DNA of 64,000 bases from Chamaelirium japonicum (GCA_947650365.1 CANTAL010000129.1:620001-684000); one strand, 5' to 3'. Positions 28,623 through 42,910 are shown, numbered from the stretch's first letter. The notes: a model not told the origin generated them from the letters alone. Program-made: numbers and translations.

Positions 28623-29532
28623 GATCGTACGAATGAATTAGAATGGATACATTCGAGCGAATGAATTAGAATGGATCATAGGAATGAATTAGAATGAATC
28701 ATAGGAATGAATTAGAATGGATCGTGCGAATGAATTAGAATGGATCGTACGAATGAATTACAATGGATCATACGAATGAATTAGAATAGATTGTGTGAAT
28801 GTATCTATTCTAATTCATTCATATGATCCATTCTAATTCATTCGTACGATCCATTCTAATTCATTCGTATGATCCATTCTAATTCATTCGTACGATCCAT
28901 TCTAATTCATTTGCATGAATGTATCCATTCTAATTTATTCGTACGAATGAATTAGAATGGATTGTACGAACGAATTAGAATTAGAATGGTTACATTCGTG
29001 CGAATGAATTAGAATAGATCGTACAAATGGATTAGAATGGATCATACGAATGGATTAGAACGCATTGTACGAATGAATTAGAATAGATACATTTGTGCGA
29101 ATGGATTAGATTGCATCGTACGAATGAATTTGAATGGATTGTACGAATGAATTAGAATGGATCGTACGAATGAATTAGAATGGATCGTATGAATGAATAA
29201 GAATGGATCGTACGAATGAATTTGAATGGATTGTACGAATGAATTAGAATGGATCGTACGAATGAATTAGAATGGATTATATGAATAAATTAGAATGGAT
29301 CTTACGAATGAATTAGAATGGATACATTTGTGCGAATGAATTATAATGGATTGTACAAATGAATTAGAATGGATCGTGCGAATGAATTAGAATGGACCGT
29401 ACGAATAAATTAGAATGGATCGTGCGAATGAATTAGAATGGATCGTACGAATGAATTACAATGGATCCATCGAATGAGTTAGAATGGATCATACGAATGA
29501 ATTAGAATGGATCATACGAATGAATTAGAATG

Positions 29533-29796
29533 GATACATTCAAGCGATTGAATTAGAATAGATCGTAGGAATGAATTAGAATGGATCATACGAATGAATT
29601 AGAATGGATCGTGCGAATGAATTAGAATGGATTGTACGAATGAATTAGAATGGATACATTCGAGCGAATGAATTAGAATAGATCATAGGAATGAATTAGA
29701 ATGGATCATACGAATGAATTAGAATGGATCGTGCGAATGAATTAGAATGGATTGTACGAATGAATTAGAATGGATACATTCGTGCGAATGAATTAG
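29533..29796 (+). repeat. 120-bp higher-order repeat, second locus
   Basis: 28-mers begin at 29533, 29653 and 29773, exactly 120 bp apart, with the same monomer order as at 24.7 kb (AGATCGTAGG or AGATCATAGG, GATCATACG, GATCGTGCG, GATTGTACG). It is again followed directly by GATCGGACG and a conserved G-to-C junction, so the whole context, not only the unit, was copied. Confidence 0.9.
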
Positions 29797-29805
29797 AATG
29801 GATCG

Positions 29806-29940
29806 GACGAACAAATTAGAATGGATCGTAAGATTCATTCTAATTCATTCGTACAATCCATTCTAATGCATTCGTACGATTCATTCTAATTCATTCGCAC
29901 GATCCATTCTAATTCATTCGTTTGATCCATTCTAATTCAT
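29806..29940. repeat. Conserved G-to-C junction module, copy 8
   Basis: It again follows 120-bp higher-order units, as copy 7 does. The pivot is GTAAGATTCATTC, and CGTTTGATCC replaces CGTATGATCC. Shared GTACAATCC after the pivot links it specifically to copy 7. Confidence 0.8.
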
Positions 29941-30894
29941 TCGCACGATTCATTCTAATCCATTCGTACGATCCATTCTAATCCATTCGTATGATCCATT
30001 CTAATATATTCGTACGATCCATTCTAATTCATTCCTATGTATCCATTCTAATTCATTCGTACGATCCAGTCTAATTCTTTCATACAATCCATTGTAATTC
30101 ATTCGCATGATCCATTCTAATTCATTTGTATGCTCCATTCTAATTCATTCCTACAATCTATTCTAATTCATTCGCTCGAATGTATCCATTCTAATTCATT
30201 CGTACGATCCATTCTAATCCATTCGTACGATCCATTCTAATTCATTCGCACGAATGTAACCATATGGATCATACGAATAAATTAGAATGGATACATTCGT
30301 GCGAATGAATTAGAATGGATCGTACAAATGAATTAGAATGGATCGTACAAATGAATTAGAATGGATCATGCGAATGAATTAGAATGGATTGTACGAATGA
30401 ATTAGAATGGATACATTTGTGCGAATGAATTAGAATGGATCGTGCGAATGAATTAGAATGGATCGTACGAATGGATTAGAATGGATCGTACGAATGAATT
30501 AGAATGGATCGTATGAACGAATTAGAATGGTTACATTCGTGCGAATGAATTAGAATGGATTGTACGAATGAATTAGAATGGATCGTACGAATGGATTAGA
30601 ATGGATCGTACGAATGAATTAGAATGGATCGTACAAATAAATTAGAAAGGTTACATTTGTGAGAATGAATTAGAATGGATCATACGAATGGATTAGAATG
30701 GATCGTACGAATGGATTAGAATGGATCGTACGAATGGATTAGGATGGATTGTACGAATGAATTAGAATGGATCATACAAATGAATTAGAAAGGTTATATT
30801 CGTGAGAATGAATTAGAATAGATCGTGCGAATGAACTAGAATTGATCATACGAATGAATTAGAATGGATCGTACGAATGAATTAGATTGCATCG

Positions 30895-32863
30895 TATGAT
30901 CCATTCTAATTCATTCGCACGATCCATTCTAATTCATTCGTATGATCAATTCTAATTCATTCGCACGATCCATTCTAATTCATTCATACGATCCATTCTA
31001 ATTCATTCGCACGAATGTAACCATTCTAATTCATTCGTACGATCCATTCTAATTCATTCCTATGATCCATTCTAATTTATTCGCACGATCCATTCTAATC
31101 CATTCGTACAATCAAGTCTAATCCATTCGTATGATCCATTCTAATTCATTCGTATGCTCCATTCTTATTTATCGCACAAATGTATCCATTCTAATTCATT
31201 CGTACGATCCATTCTAATTCATTCGCACGATCGATTCTAATTCATTCGTATGATCCATTGTAATTCATTCGTACGATCTATTCTAATTCTTTCGTACGAT
31301 CCATTCTAATTCATTTACACGATCTATTCTAATTCATTCGTACAATCCATTCTAATTCATTCGTACGATCCATTCTAATTCATTCGCACTATCTATTCTA
31401 ATTCATTCGTACGATCCATTCTAATTCATTCGTATGATCCATTCTAATTCATTCGTAATAATGTATCCATTCAAATTCATTCGTACGATCCATTCTAATT
31501 CATTCATACGATCTATTCTAATTCATTCGCACGAATGTATCCATTCTAATTCATTCGCACGATCCATTCTAATCCATTCGTACGATCCATACTAATTCAT
31601 TCTCACGAATGTAACCTTTCTAATTCATTTGTATGATCCATTCTAATTCATTCGCACGATCCATTCTAATTCATTCGTACGATCCATTCTAATTCATTCT
31701 TATTTATTCGTTCAAATATATCCATTCTAATTCATTCTAATTCATTCGTACGATCCATTCTAATTCATTCGTACGATCCATTCTAATTCATTCGCACGAA
31801 TGTATCCATTCTAATTTATTCGTACAATCCATTCTAATTCATTCGTACGATCCATTCTAATTCATTCCTTTGATCCAATCGCACAAATTTATCCATTCTA
31901 ATTCATTTGTACGATCCATTCTAATTCATTTGTACGATCCATTCAAATTCATTCGCACAATCCATTCTAATTCATTCGTACGATTCATTCTAATTCATTC
32001 GTACAATCCATTCAAATTCATTCGAATGTATCCATTCTAATTCATTCGTTCAATCCATTCTAATTCATTCGTACGATCAATTCTAATTCATTTGCACAAT
32101 CCATTCTAATTCATTTGTATGATCCATTCTAATTCATCGCACGATCCATTCTAATTCATTCGCTCGAATGTATCCATTCTAATTCATTCGTTCGATCCAT
32201 TCTAATTCATTTGTACGATCCATTTTAATTCGTTCCTACGATCCATTCTAATTTATTCGTTCAAATATATCCATTCTAATTCATTCGTACGATCCATTCT
32301 AATTTATTCGCACAATCCATTCTAATTCATTTGTATGATCCATTCTAATTCATCGCACGATCCATTCTAATTCATTCGCTCGAATGTTTTCATTCCAATT
32401 CATTCGTACGATCCATTCTAATGCATTCGTACGATCCATTCTAATTCGTTCGTACGATCCATTCTAATTTATTCGTTCAAATATATCCATTCTAATTTAT
32501 TCGTATGATCCATTCTAATTCATTCGCACGATCCATTCTAATTCAATCGTATGATCCATTCTAACTCATTCGCACAAATGTATCCATTCTAATTCATTCG
32601 TACGATCTATTCTAATTCATTCATACTATCTATTCTAATTCATTCGTACGATCCATTCTAATCCATTCGTACGATCCATTCTAATTCATTCGCACGAATG
32701 TAACCATTCTAATTCGTTCGTACGATCCATTCAAATTCATTCATACGATCCATTCTAATCCATTCGTACGATCCATTCTAATTCATTCGCACTATCCATT
32801 CTAATTCATTCGCACAAATGTATCCATTCTAATTCATTCGTACAATCCATTCTAATTCATTCA
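30895..32863 (-). repeat. C-form satellite block with a segment duplicated near 48.6 kb
   Basis: About 2 kb of minus-oriented monomers. Positions 31156-31390 match 48597-48831 monomer by monomer at a constant offset of 17441 bp (GCTCC...CTTATT start, GATCGATTC, CTTTCGTACG, CGCACTATC in order). 31.7-32.6 kb is rich in TATTCGTTCAAATATATCC 28-mers. Confidence 0.85.
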
Positions 32864-33937
32864 TACGAATAAATTAGAATGGATACATTCATGCAAATGA
32901 ATTAGAATGTATCGTACGAATGAATTAGAATGGATCATACAAATGAATTAGAATGGATCGTACGAATGGATTAGAATGAATCATACGAATGCATTAGAAT
33001 GGATACATTCGAGCGAATGAATTAGAATGGATCGTACGAATGAATTACAATGGATCGTACGAATGAATTAGAATGGATTGTGCGAATGTATCTATTCTAA
33101 TTCATTCATATGATCCATTCTAATTCATTCGTACGATCCATTCTAATTCATTCGTATGATCCATTCTAATTCTCTCGTACGATCCATTCTAATTCATTTG
33201 CATGAATGTATCCATTCTAATTTATTCGTATGAATGAATTAGAATGGATCGTATGAACGAATTAGAATGGATCGTAGGAACGAATGTATTCATTCGTACG
33301 ATTCATTCTAATTCATTCGAACGATCCATTCTAATGCATTCGTACGATCCATTCTAATTCATTCGTTCGATCCATTCTAATTCATTCGCACGAATGTATC
33401 CATTCTAATTCATTGGTACAATCCATTCTAACTCATTCGCATGATCCATTCTAATTCATTCGTATGATCCATTGTAATTCATTCCTACGATCTATTCTAA
33501 TTCATTTGCTCGAATTTATCCATTCTAATTCATTCGTTCGATTCATTCTAATTCATTCGTACGATCCATTCTAATTCATTCGCACAATCCATTGTAATTC
33601 ATTTGTATGATCCATTCTAATTCATCGCACGATCCATTCTAATTCATTCGCTCGAATGTATCCATTCTAATTCATTCGTACGATCGATTCTAATTCGTTC
33701 GTACGATCCATTCTAATTTATTCGTTCAAATATATCCATTCTAATTCATTCGTACAATCCATTCTAATTCATTCGAATGATCCATTCTAATTCATTCGTA
33801 CGATCCATTCTAATTCATTCGTACGATCCATTCTAATTCATTCCAACGATCCATTCTAATTCATTCGCATGAATGTATCCATTCTAATTCAGTTGCACAA
33901 TCCAATCTAATTCATTCTTATGATCCATTCTAATTCA

Positions 33938-34090
33938 TTCGTATGATACATTCATACGACTGAATTAGAATGGATTGTACGAATGAATTAGAATTGATTA
34001 TACGAATGAATTAGAATGGATCGTGCGAATGAATTAGAATGGATCGTACGAATGAATTAGAATGGATATATTTGAACGAATAAATTAGAA
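33938..34090. repeat. Recurrent C-to-G junction module, copy 2
   Basis: GTATGATACATTCATACG then ACTGAATTAG, GATTGTACG, GAATTGATTATACG, GATCGTGCG, GATCGTACG and an ATATATTTGAACG 28-mer, matching the 3.4-kb junction in order. The G-form half alone recurs near 23145-23275, and its first monomers near 39620. Confidence 0.75.
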
Positions 34091-35586
34091 TGGATCGTAC
34101 GAACGAATTAGAATGGATCGTACGAATGCATTAGAATGGATCGTATGAATGAATTAGAATGGATACATTCGAGCGAATGAATTAGAATGGATCGTGTGAT
34201 GAATTAGAATGGATCATACAAATGAATTAGAATGGATTGTGCGAATGAATTAGAATGGATTGTACGAATGAATTAGAATGGATATATTTGAACGAATAAA
34301 TTAGAATGGATCGTACGAATGAATTAGAATGGATCGTACGAATGAATTAGAATGGATCGAACGAATGAATTAGAATGGATCGTGCGATGAATTAGAATGG
34401 ATCATACAAATGAATTAGAATGGATTGTGCGAATGAATTAGAATGGATCATACGAATGAATTAGAATGGATCGAACGAATGAATTAGAATGGATACATTC
34501 GAATGAATTTGAATGGATACATTTGTGCGAATGGATCATAGGAATGAATTAGAATGGATCGTACGAATGAATTAGAATGGATTGTACGAATAAATTAGAA
34601 TGGATACATTCGTGCGAATGGATTAGAATGGATCATACGAATGAATTAGAATGGATCGTACGAATGAATTAGAATGGATCATAGGAATGAATTAGAATGG
34701 TTCATGCAAATGAATTAGAAAGGATACATTCGTGCGAATGAATTAGAATGGATCATACGAATGAATTAGAATTGATCGTACGAATGAATTAGAATGGATT
34801 GTGCGAATGAATTAGAATGGATCATATGAATGGATTAGAATGGATACATTTGTGCGAATAAATTAGAATGGATCGTACGAATGAATTAGAATGGATCGTG
34901 CGAATGAATTAGAATGGATCGTACGAATGAATTAGAATGGATCGTACGAATGAATTAGAATGGATTGTACGAATGAATTAGAATAGATTATATAAATGAA
35001 TTAGAATGGTTACATTCGTGCGAATGAATTAGAAAGGATCGTATGAATGGATTTGAATGGATCGTACGAATGGATTAGAACGCATTGTACGAATGAATTA
35101 GAATGGTTACATTCATGCAAATGAATTAGAATGGATCGTACGAATGAATTAGAATGGATCGTATGAAAAAATTAGAATGGATCGTACGAATGAATTAGAA
35201 TGGATCGTAAGAATGAATTAGAATGGATCATATGAATGAATTAGAATGGATCGTGCGAATGAATTAGAATGGATCGTGCGAATGAATTAGAATGGATACA
35301 TTCGTACAAATGAATTAGAATGGATCGTATGAATGAATTAGAATGGATCGTACGAATGAATTAGAATGGTTACATTCGTGCGAATGAATTTAAATGGATC
35401 GTGCGAATGAATTAGAATGGATCGAACGAATGAACTAGAATGGATACATTCGAGCGAGTGAAATAGAATAGATCGTAGGAATGAATTAGAATGGATCATA
35501 CGAATGGATTAGAATGGATCGTACGAATGAATTAGAATAGCTCATACGAATGAATGAATCGTACAAAAGAATTAGAATGGATCGTA
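33949..35586 (+). repeat. G-form satellite block opened by a recurrent C-to-G junction
   Basis: It begins with GATACATTCATACGACTG and then the same four monomers and ATATATTTGAACG 28-mer found after the switch at 3.38 kb. The ATATATTTGAACG 28-mer occurs twice within the first 350 bp (near 34070 and 34285), a local duplication. It ends at a perfect CGTACG-centred palindromic switch. Confidence 0.85.
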
Positions 35587-37302
35587 CGATCCATTCTAAT
35601 CCATTCGTATGATCCATTCTAATTCATTCGCACGAATGTAACCATTCTAATTCATTCGTACGATCCATTCTAATTCATTTCTACGATCTATTCTAATTTA
35701 TTCGCTCGAATGTATCCATTCTAATTCATTCGTTCGATCCATTCTAATTCATTCGTATGATCCATTCAAATTCATTCGCATGATCCATTCTAATTCATTC
35801 GTACGATCCATTCTAATTCATTCTCACGAATGTAACCTTTCTAATTCATTTGTACGATCCATTCTAATTCATTCGTACAATCCATTCTAATCCATTCGTA
35901 CGATCCATTCTAATCCATTCGTATGATCCATTTTAATTCATTCGCACGAATATAACCATTCTAATTCATTCGTACGATCCATTCTAATTCATTCCTACAA
36001 TCCATTCTAATTCATTCGCACGAATGTATCCATTCTAATTCATTTGCATGATCCATTCTAATTCATTCCTACGATCCATTCTAATTCATTCCTACGATCC
36101 ATTCTAATTCATTCGCTCGAATGTATCCATTCTAATTCATTCGTACGATCCCTTCTAATTCGTTCATACGATCCATTCTAATTCGTTCGTACGATCCATT
36201 CTAATTCGTTCGTACGATCCATTCTAATTCGTTCGTCCGATCCATTCTAATTCATTCGCACGAATATATTAGAATGGATCAAATTCATTCTCTCGAAGGT
36301 AACGTTTCTAATTAGAATGGATCGTACAAATGAATTAGAATGGATCATACGAATAAATTAGAATGGATCGTACGAATAAATTAGAATGGATACATTCGAG
36401 CGAATGAATTAGAATGGATCGTACGAATGAATTAGAATGGATCGTACGAATAAATTAGAATGGATACATTCGAGCGAATGAATTAGAATGGATCGTACGA
36501 ATGAATTAGAATGGATCGTACGAATGGATTAGAATGGATCATAGGAATGAATTAGAATGGATCGTGCAAATGAATTAGAATGGATCGTGCGAATGAATTA
36601 GAATGGATAGTGCGAATGAATTAGAATGGATCGTACGAATAAATTAGAATGGATCGTACGAATGGATTAGAATGGATCGTACGAATGGATTAGAATGGAT
36701 CGTAGGAATGAATTGGAATGGATCACACAAATGAATTAGAAAGGTTACATTCGAGAGAATGAATTAGAATGGATCGTGCGAATGAATTAGAATGGGTCAT
36801 AGGAATGAATTAGAATGGATCGTGCAAATGAATTAGAATGGATCGTACGAATGGATTAGAATGGATCGTATCGTATGAACGAATTAGAATGGATCGTGCG
36901 AATGAATTAGAGTGGATCATACGAATGAATTAGAATGGATCAGACGAATGAATTAAAATACATCATGTGAATGAATTAGAATGGATCGTACGTTTGAATT
37001 AGATTGGATTGTGCGAATGAATTAGAATGGATACATTCATGCGAATGAATTAGAATAGATCGTATGAATGAATTAGAATGGATCGTACGAATGAATTAGA
37101 ATGGATCGTGCGAATGAATTTGAATGGATCGTGCGAATAAATTAGAATAAATCGAACGAATGAATTAGAATGGATACATTCGTGCGAATGAATTAGAATG
37201 GATTGTACGAATGAATTAGAATGAATCATACGAATGAATTAGAATGGATCGTGCGAATGAAGTTAAATGGATCATTCGAATGAATTAGAATGAATCATAC
37301 GA

Positions 37303-40161
37303 TCGATCTATTCTAATTTATTCACACGATCTATTTAATTCATTCGCACGAATGTATCCATTCTAATTCATTCCTACGATCTATTCTAATTAAGAATGGA
37401 TCATACGAATGAATTAGAATAGATCGTAGGAATGAATTAGAATGGATCATACGAATGAATTAGAATGGATACATTTGTACGAATGAATCAGAATGGATCG
37501 TACGAATGAATTAGAATGGATCCACCGAATGATCGTTGAATCGATTAGAATGGAAATATTCATGCGAATGAATTAGAATGGATCATACGAATGAATTAGA
37601 ATGGATCGTACGAATGAATTAGAATGGATCGTACAAATGAATTAGAAAGGTTACATTTGTGAGAATGAATTAGAATAGATCGTACGAATGAATTAGAATG
37701 GATCGGACGAATAAATTAGAATGAATCGTACGATCCATTCTAATTCATTCTCACAAATGTAACCTTTCTAATTCATTTGTACGATCCATTCTAATTCATT
37801 CGTACGATCCATTCTGATTCATTCGCACGATCCATTCTAATTCATTCGTACGATCCATTCTAATTCATTCGTATGATCCATTCTAATTCATTCGTACGAT
37901 CCATTCTAATTTATTTGCTCGAATGTAACCATTCTAATTTATTTGTACGATCCATTCTAATTCTTTCCTACGATCCATTCTAATTCATTCTCACGAATGT
38001 ATCCATTCTAATTCATTTGCACGATCCATTCTAATTCATTCGTACGATCCATTCTAATTCATTCCTATGATCATACGAATTTATTCGCAAGAATGTATCC
38101 ATTCTAATTTATTCGTACGAATGTATCCATTTTAATTCATTCGCACGATCCATTCTAATTCATTCTTACGATCGATCCATTCTAATTTATTCGCACGATC
38201 TATTCTAATTCATTCGCACGAATGTATCCTTTCTAATTCATTCGTACGAATGAATTAGAATGGATCGTACGAATGAATTAGAATGGATCGTACGAATGAA
38301 TTAGAATGGATACATTCGTGCGAATGAATTAGAATAGATCGTGCGAATAAATTAGAATGGATCGATCGTACGAATGAATTAGAATGGATCGTGCGAATGA
38401 ATTAGAATAGATCGTACGAAAGAATTAGAATGGATCGGACGAATGAATTAGAATGGATTGAACGAATGAATTAGAATGGATACATTCGAGCGGAATGAAT
38501 TAGAATGGATCGTACCATCCATTCTAATTCATTCTCACAAATGTATCCGTTCTAATTCATTCGTACGATCCATTCTAATTCATTCGCACGATCCGTTCTA
38601 ATTCATTCGTATGATCCATTCTAATTCATTCGCACGAATGTAACCATTCTAATTCATTCGTACGATCCGTTCTAATTAATTCCTACGATCCATTCTAATT
38701 CATTCGCACGAATGTGTCCATTCTAATTCATTCCTACGATCCATTCTAATTCATTCGCACGAATGTGTCCATTCTAATTCATTTGCACGATCCATTCTAA
38801 TTCATTCCTATGATTCATTCTAATTCATTCGTACGATCCATTCTAGTTCATTCGCTCGAATGTATCCATTCTAATTCATTTGTACGATCCATTCTAATTC
38901 ATTCGCACGAATGAATTTGAATGGATCATACGAATGGATCATGCGAATGAATTAGAATGGATCATCCGAATGAATTAGAATGGATCGTACAAATGAATTA
39001 GAAATGTTATGTTCGTGAGAATGAATTAGAATGAATCGTACGAATGACTTAGAATGGATCATGCGAATGAATTTGAATGGATCGTACGAATGAATTAGAA
39101 TGGATCGAACGAATGAATTAGAATGGATACATTCGTGCAAATGAATTAGAATAGATCGTGCGAATAAATTAGAATGGATTGATCGCACGAATGAATTAGA
39201 ATGGATCGTGCGAATGAATTACAATGGATCGTACGAATGAATCAGAATGGATCGAACGAATGAATTAGAATGGATACATTCGAGCGGAATGAATTATAAT
39301 GGATCGTACGATCCATTCTAATTCATTCTCACTAATGTATCCATTCTAATTCATTCGTATGATCCATTCTAATTCATTCGCACGATCCATTCTAATTCAT
39401 TCGCATGAATATATCCATTCTAATTCATTCGCACGATCCATTCTAATTCATTCCTATGATCCATTCTAATTCATTCGTACGATCCATTCTAATCCATTCG
39501 TATGATCTATTTTAATCCATTCGTACGATCCATTCTAATTCATTCATAGGAATGAATAAAAATGGATACATTTGTACGAATGAATTAGAATGGATACATT
39601 CGAGCGAATGAATTAGAATGGATACATTCATATGACTGAATTAGAATGGATTGTACGAATGAATTAGAATGGATCGTACGAATGAATAAGAATGGATCGT
39701 ACGAATCCATTCTAATGGATCGTACGAATGAATTAGAATGGATCGTGCGAATGAATTAGAATGGATCGTGCGAATGAATTAGAATGGATATATTCGTGCG
39801 AATGAAATAGAATGGATCGTGCGAATGAATTAGAATGGATCATACAAATGAATTAGATTGGATACATTTGTGAGAATCAATTAGAATGGATCATACGATC
39901 CATTCTAATTCATTCCGCTCGAATGTATCCATTCTAATTCATTCGTTCGATCCATTCTAATTCATTCGTACGATCCATTCTAATTAATTCGTGCGATCCA
40001 TTCTAATTCATTCGCATGATCCATTCTAATTCATTCGTACGATCGATCCATTCTAATTTATTCGCACGATCTATTCTAATTCATTCGCACGAATGTATCC
40101 ATTCTAATTCATTTGTACGATCCATTCTAATTCATTCGTACGATCCATTCAAATTCATTCG
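37303..40161. repeat. Rapidly switching zone with ATCGATC-marked module in five copies
   Basis: Eleven orientation blocks occur within 2.9 kb. A rare monomer bearing ATCGATC (or ATTGATC), next to a TATTCGCACGATCTATTC monomer and a 28-mer, appears at about 37300-37380, 38166-38240 and 40035-40110 (C-form) and 38305-38370 and 39122-39190 (G-form). I saw it nowhere else in the window, so local copying with inversion produced this patchwork. Confidence 0.75.
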
Positions 40162-40775
40162 TGCTAATGAATTAGAATGGATCGTACGAATGGATCATGC
40201 GAATGAATTAGAATGGATCGTACGAATGAATTAGAATGGATCGTACGAATGAATTAGAATGGATACATTCGAGCGAATGAATTAGAATGGATCGTACAAA
40301 TGAATTAGAATGGATCATAGGAATGAATTAGAATGGATCATGCAAATGAATTAGAATGGATACATTCGTGCGAATGAATTAGAATGGATCGTAGGAATGA
40401 ATTAGAATGGATCATACGAATGAATTAGAATTGATCGTGCGAATGAATTAGAATGGATCGTACGAATGAATTAGAACGGATCGTACGAATGAATTAGAAT
40501 GGATCGTACAAATGAATTAGAAAGGTTATGTTCATGAGAATGAATTAGAATGAATCGTACGGATGACTTAGAATGGATCATGCGAATGAATTTGAATGGA
40601 TCATACGAATGAATTAGAATGGATCGAACGAATGAATTAGAATGGATACATTCGAGCGAATGAATTAGAATAGATTGTAGGAAAGAATTAGAATGGATTG
40701 TACGAATGAATTAGAATGGTTACATTCGTGCGAATGAATTAGAATGGATCGTACGAATGGATTAGAATGTATCGT

Positions 40776-42655
40776 ACGATCCATTCTAATTCATTCTTAG
40801 GATTCATTCATTCGTATGAGCTATTCTAATTCATTCGTATGATCCATTCTAATTCATCTGTACGATCCATTCTAATCCATTCGTATGATCCGTTCTAATT
40901 CATTCCTACGATCTATTCTAATTCATTCGCTCAAATGTATCCACTCTAATTCATTCGTTCGATACATTCTAATTCATTCGTAAGATCCATTCAAATTCAT
41001 TCGCACGAATGTAACCATTCTAATTCATTCGTACGATCCATTCTAATTCATTCGTACGATCCATTCTAATTCATTCGCACGATCCATTCTAATTGATTCA
41101 CACGATCCATTCTAATTCATTCGTATGATCCATTCTAATTCATTCATACGATCCATTCTAATTCATTCGTACGATCCATTCTAATTCATTTGCATGAATG
41201 TAACCATTTTAATTCATTCGTTCAATGCGTTTTAATCCATTCGTACGATCCATTCTAATCCATTCGTACGATCCATTCTAATTCATTCGCACGAATGTAA
41301 CCATTCTAATTCATTCATATGATCATTTCTAATTCATTCGTACGATCCATTCTAATTCATTCGTACGATCCATTCTAATTCATTCGCACGATCCATTCTA
41401 ATTCATTCGTACAATCCATTCTAATTCATTCGCACAAATGTATCCATTCTAATCCATTCATACGATCCATTCTAATTCATTCGCACAATCCATTCTAATT
41501 CATTCGTACGATCCATTCTAATTCATTTGTATGATCCATTCTAATTCATTCGCACGAATGTATCTATTCTAATTCATTTGCACGATCCATTCTAATTCAT
41601 TCCTATGATCCATTCTAATTCATTCGTACGATCCATTCTAATTCATTCGCTCGAATGTATCCATTCTAATTCATTCGTACGATCCATTCTAATTCATTCG
41701 TACGATCCATTCTAATTTATTCGCACGAATGTATCCATTCTATTTCATTCGTACAATCCATTCTAATTCATTCGTACGATCCATTCTAATTTATTCCTAT
41801 GATCCGTTCGCACAAATGTATCCATTCTAATTCATTTGTACGATCCATTCTAATTCATTCGTACGATCCATTCTAATTCATTCGTACGATCCATTCAAAT
41901 TCATTCGCACGATCTATTCTAATTCATTCGTACGATTCATTCTAATTCATTCGTACGATCCATTCAAATTCATTCGAATGTATCCATTCTAATTCATTCG
42001 ATCGATCCATTCAAATTCATTCGTACGATCCATTCTAATTCATTCACACAATCCATTCTAATTCATTTGTACGATCCATTCTAATTCATTCGCATGATCC
42101 ATTCTAATTCATTCGTATGATCCATTCTAATTCATTCCTACGATCTATTCTAATTCATTCGCTCGAATGTATCTATTCTAATTCGTTCGCTCCAATGTAT
42201 CCATTCTAATTCATTCACTCGAATGTATCCATTCTAATTCATTTGCACGATCCATTCTAATTCATTTGTATGATCCATTCTAATCCATTCGTACGATCCA
42301 TTCTAATCCATTCGTACGATCCATTCTAATCCATTCGTACGATCTATTCAAATTCATTCATACGATCCATTCTAATTCATTCGCTCGAATGTATCCATTC
42401 TAATTCATTCGTACGATCCATTCTAATCCATTCGTACGATCCATTCTAAACCATTCGTACGATCCATTCTAATTCATTCGCACGAATGTAACCATTCTAA
42501 TTCTTTCATACGATCCATTCTAATTCATTTGCATAATCCATTCTAATTCATTCGTACGATCCATTCTAATTCATTCGCACGATCTATTCTAATTCATTCC
42601 TATGATCCATTCTAATTTATTCATACGATCTATTCTAATTCATTCGCACGAATGT
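40776..42655 (-). repeat. C-form satellite block upstream of the paired-LTR insertion
   Basis: About 1.9 kb of minus-oriented monomers. It includes consecutive CGCTCGAATG / CGCTCCAATG / CACTCGAATG 28-mers near 42160-42230 and a run of CCATTCGTACG monomers near 42275-42345. It switches to G-form about 180 bp before the retroelement. Confidence 0.85.
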
Positions 42656-42828
42656 ATCATACGAATGAATTAGAATGGATCATGCGAATGAATTAAAATA
42701 GATCATGCAAATACATTAGAATGGATCGTGCGAATGAATTAGAATGGATCGTACGAACGAATTAGAATGGATCGTACGAACGATTTAGAATGGATCGTAC
42801 GAACGAATTAGAATGGATCGTACGAATG

Positions 42829-42833
42829 AATTA
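42829..42833 (+). repeat. Target-site duplication AATTA, left copy
   Basis: AATTA immediately before the LTR 5' end, within a satellite core GAATGAATTAG. The same five bases follow the 3' end at 45555-45559. Five bases is the usual TSD size for Ty1/copia and Ty3/gypsy integrases. Confidence 0.93.
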
Positions 42834-42910
42834 TGTTGGGGGTAGTCAAAAACCACTTATCTTGGACAGCCCGTCCGGGAGTTGGAACCCTCGGAAGCCG
42901 AGCGTGCCCC

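Larger units (their letters stand above)
1..42833. repeat. 23/28-bp satellite array, segment 1 (mosaic of both orientations)
   Basis: Tandem monomers of 23 bp (core GAATGAATTAGAATGG + ATCGTAC) mixed with 28-bp monomers (core + ATACATTCGTGC-like spacer). Orientation blocks, G = core on +, C = core on -: C 1-320; G -480; C -685; G -1320; C -2215; G -2718; C -3383; G -6201; C -7540; G -8291; C -8668; G -9235; C -11541 (G islet 11047-11085); G -12840; C -13497; G -13706; C -20281; G -20402; C -20759; G -22106; C -22557; G -23643; C -24119; G -24997 (C islet 24636-24665); C -25946; G -26804; C -27430; G -28798; C -28942; G -29832; C -30262; G -30894; C -32863; G -33086; C -33230; G -33284; C -33948; G -35586; C -36311 (G islet 36265-36281); G -37302; C -37391; G -37729; C -38244; G -38513; C -38906; G -39307; C -39546; G -39895; C -40161; G -40775; C -42655; G -42833. 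No unrelated sequence longer than a few bases was seen. It runs off the left window edge. Confidence 0.97.
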
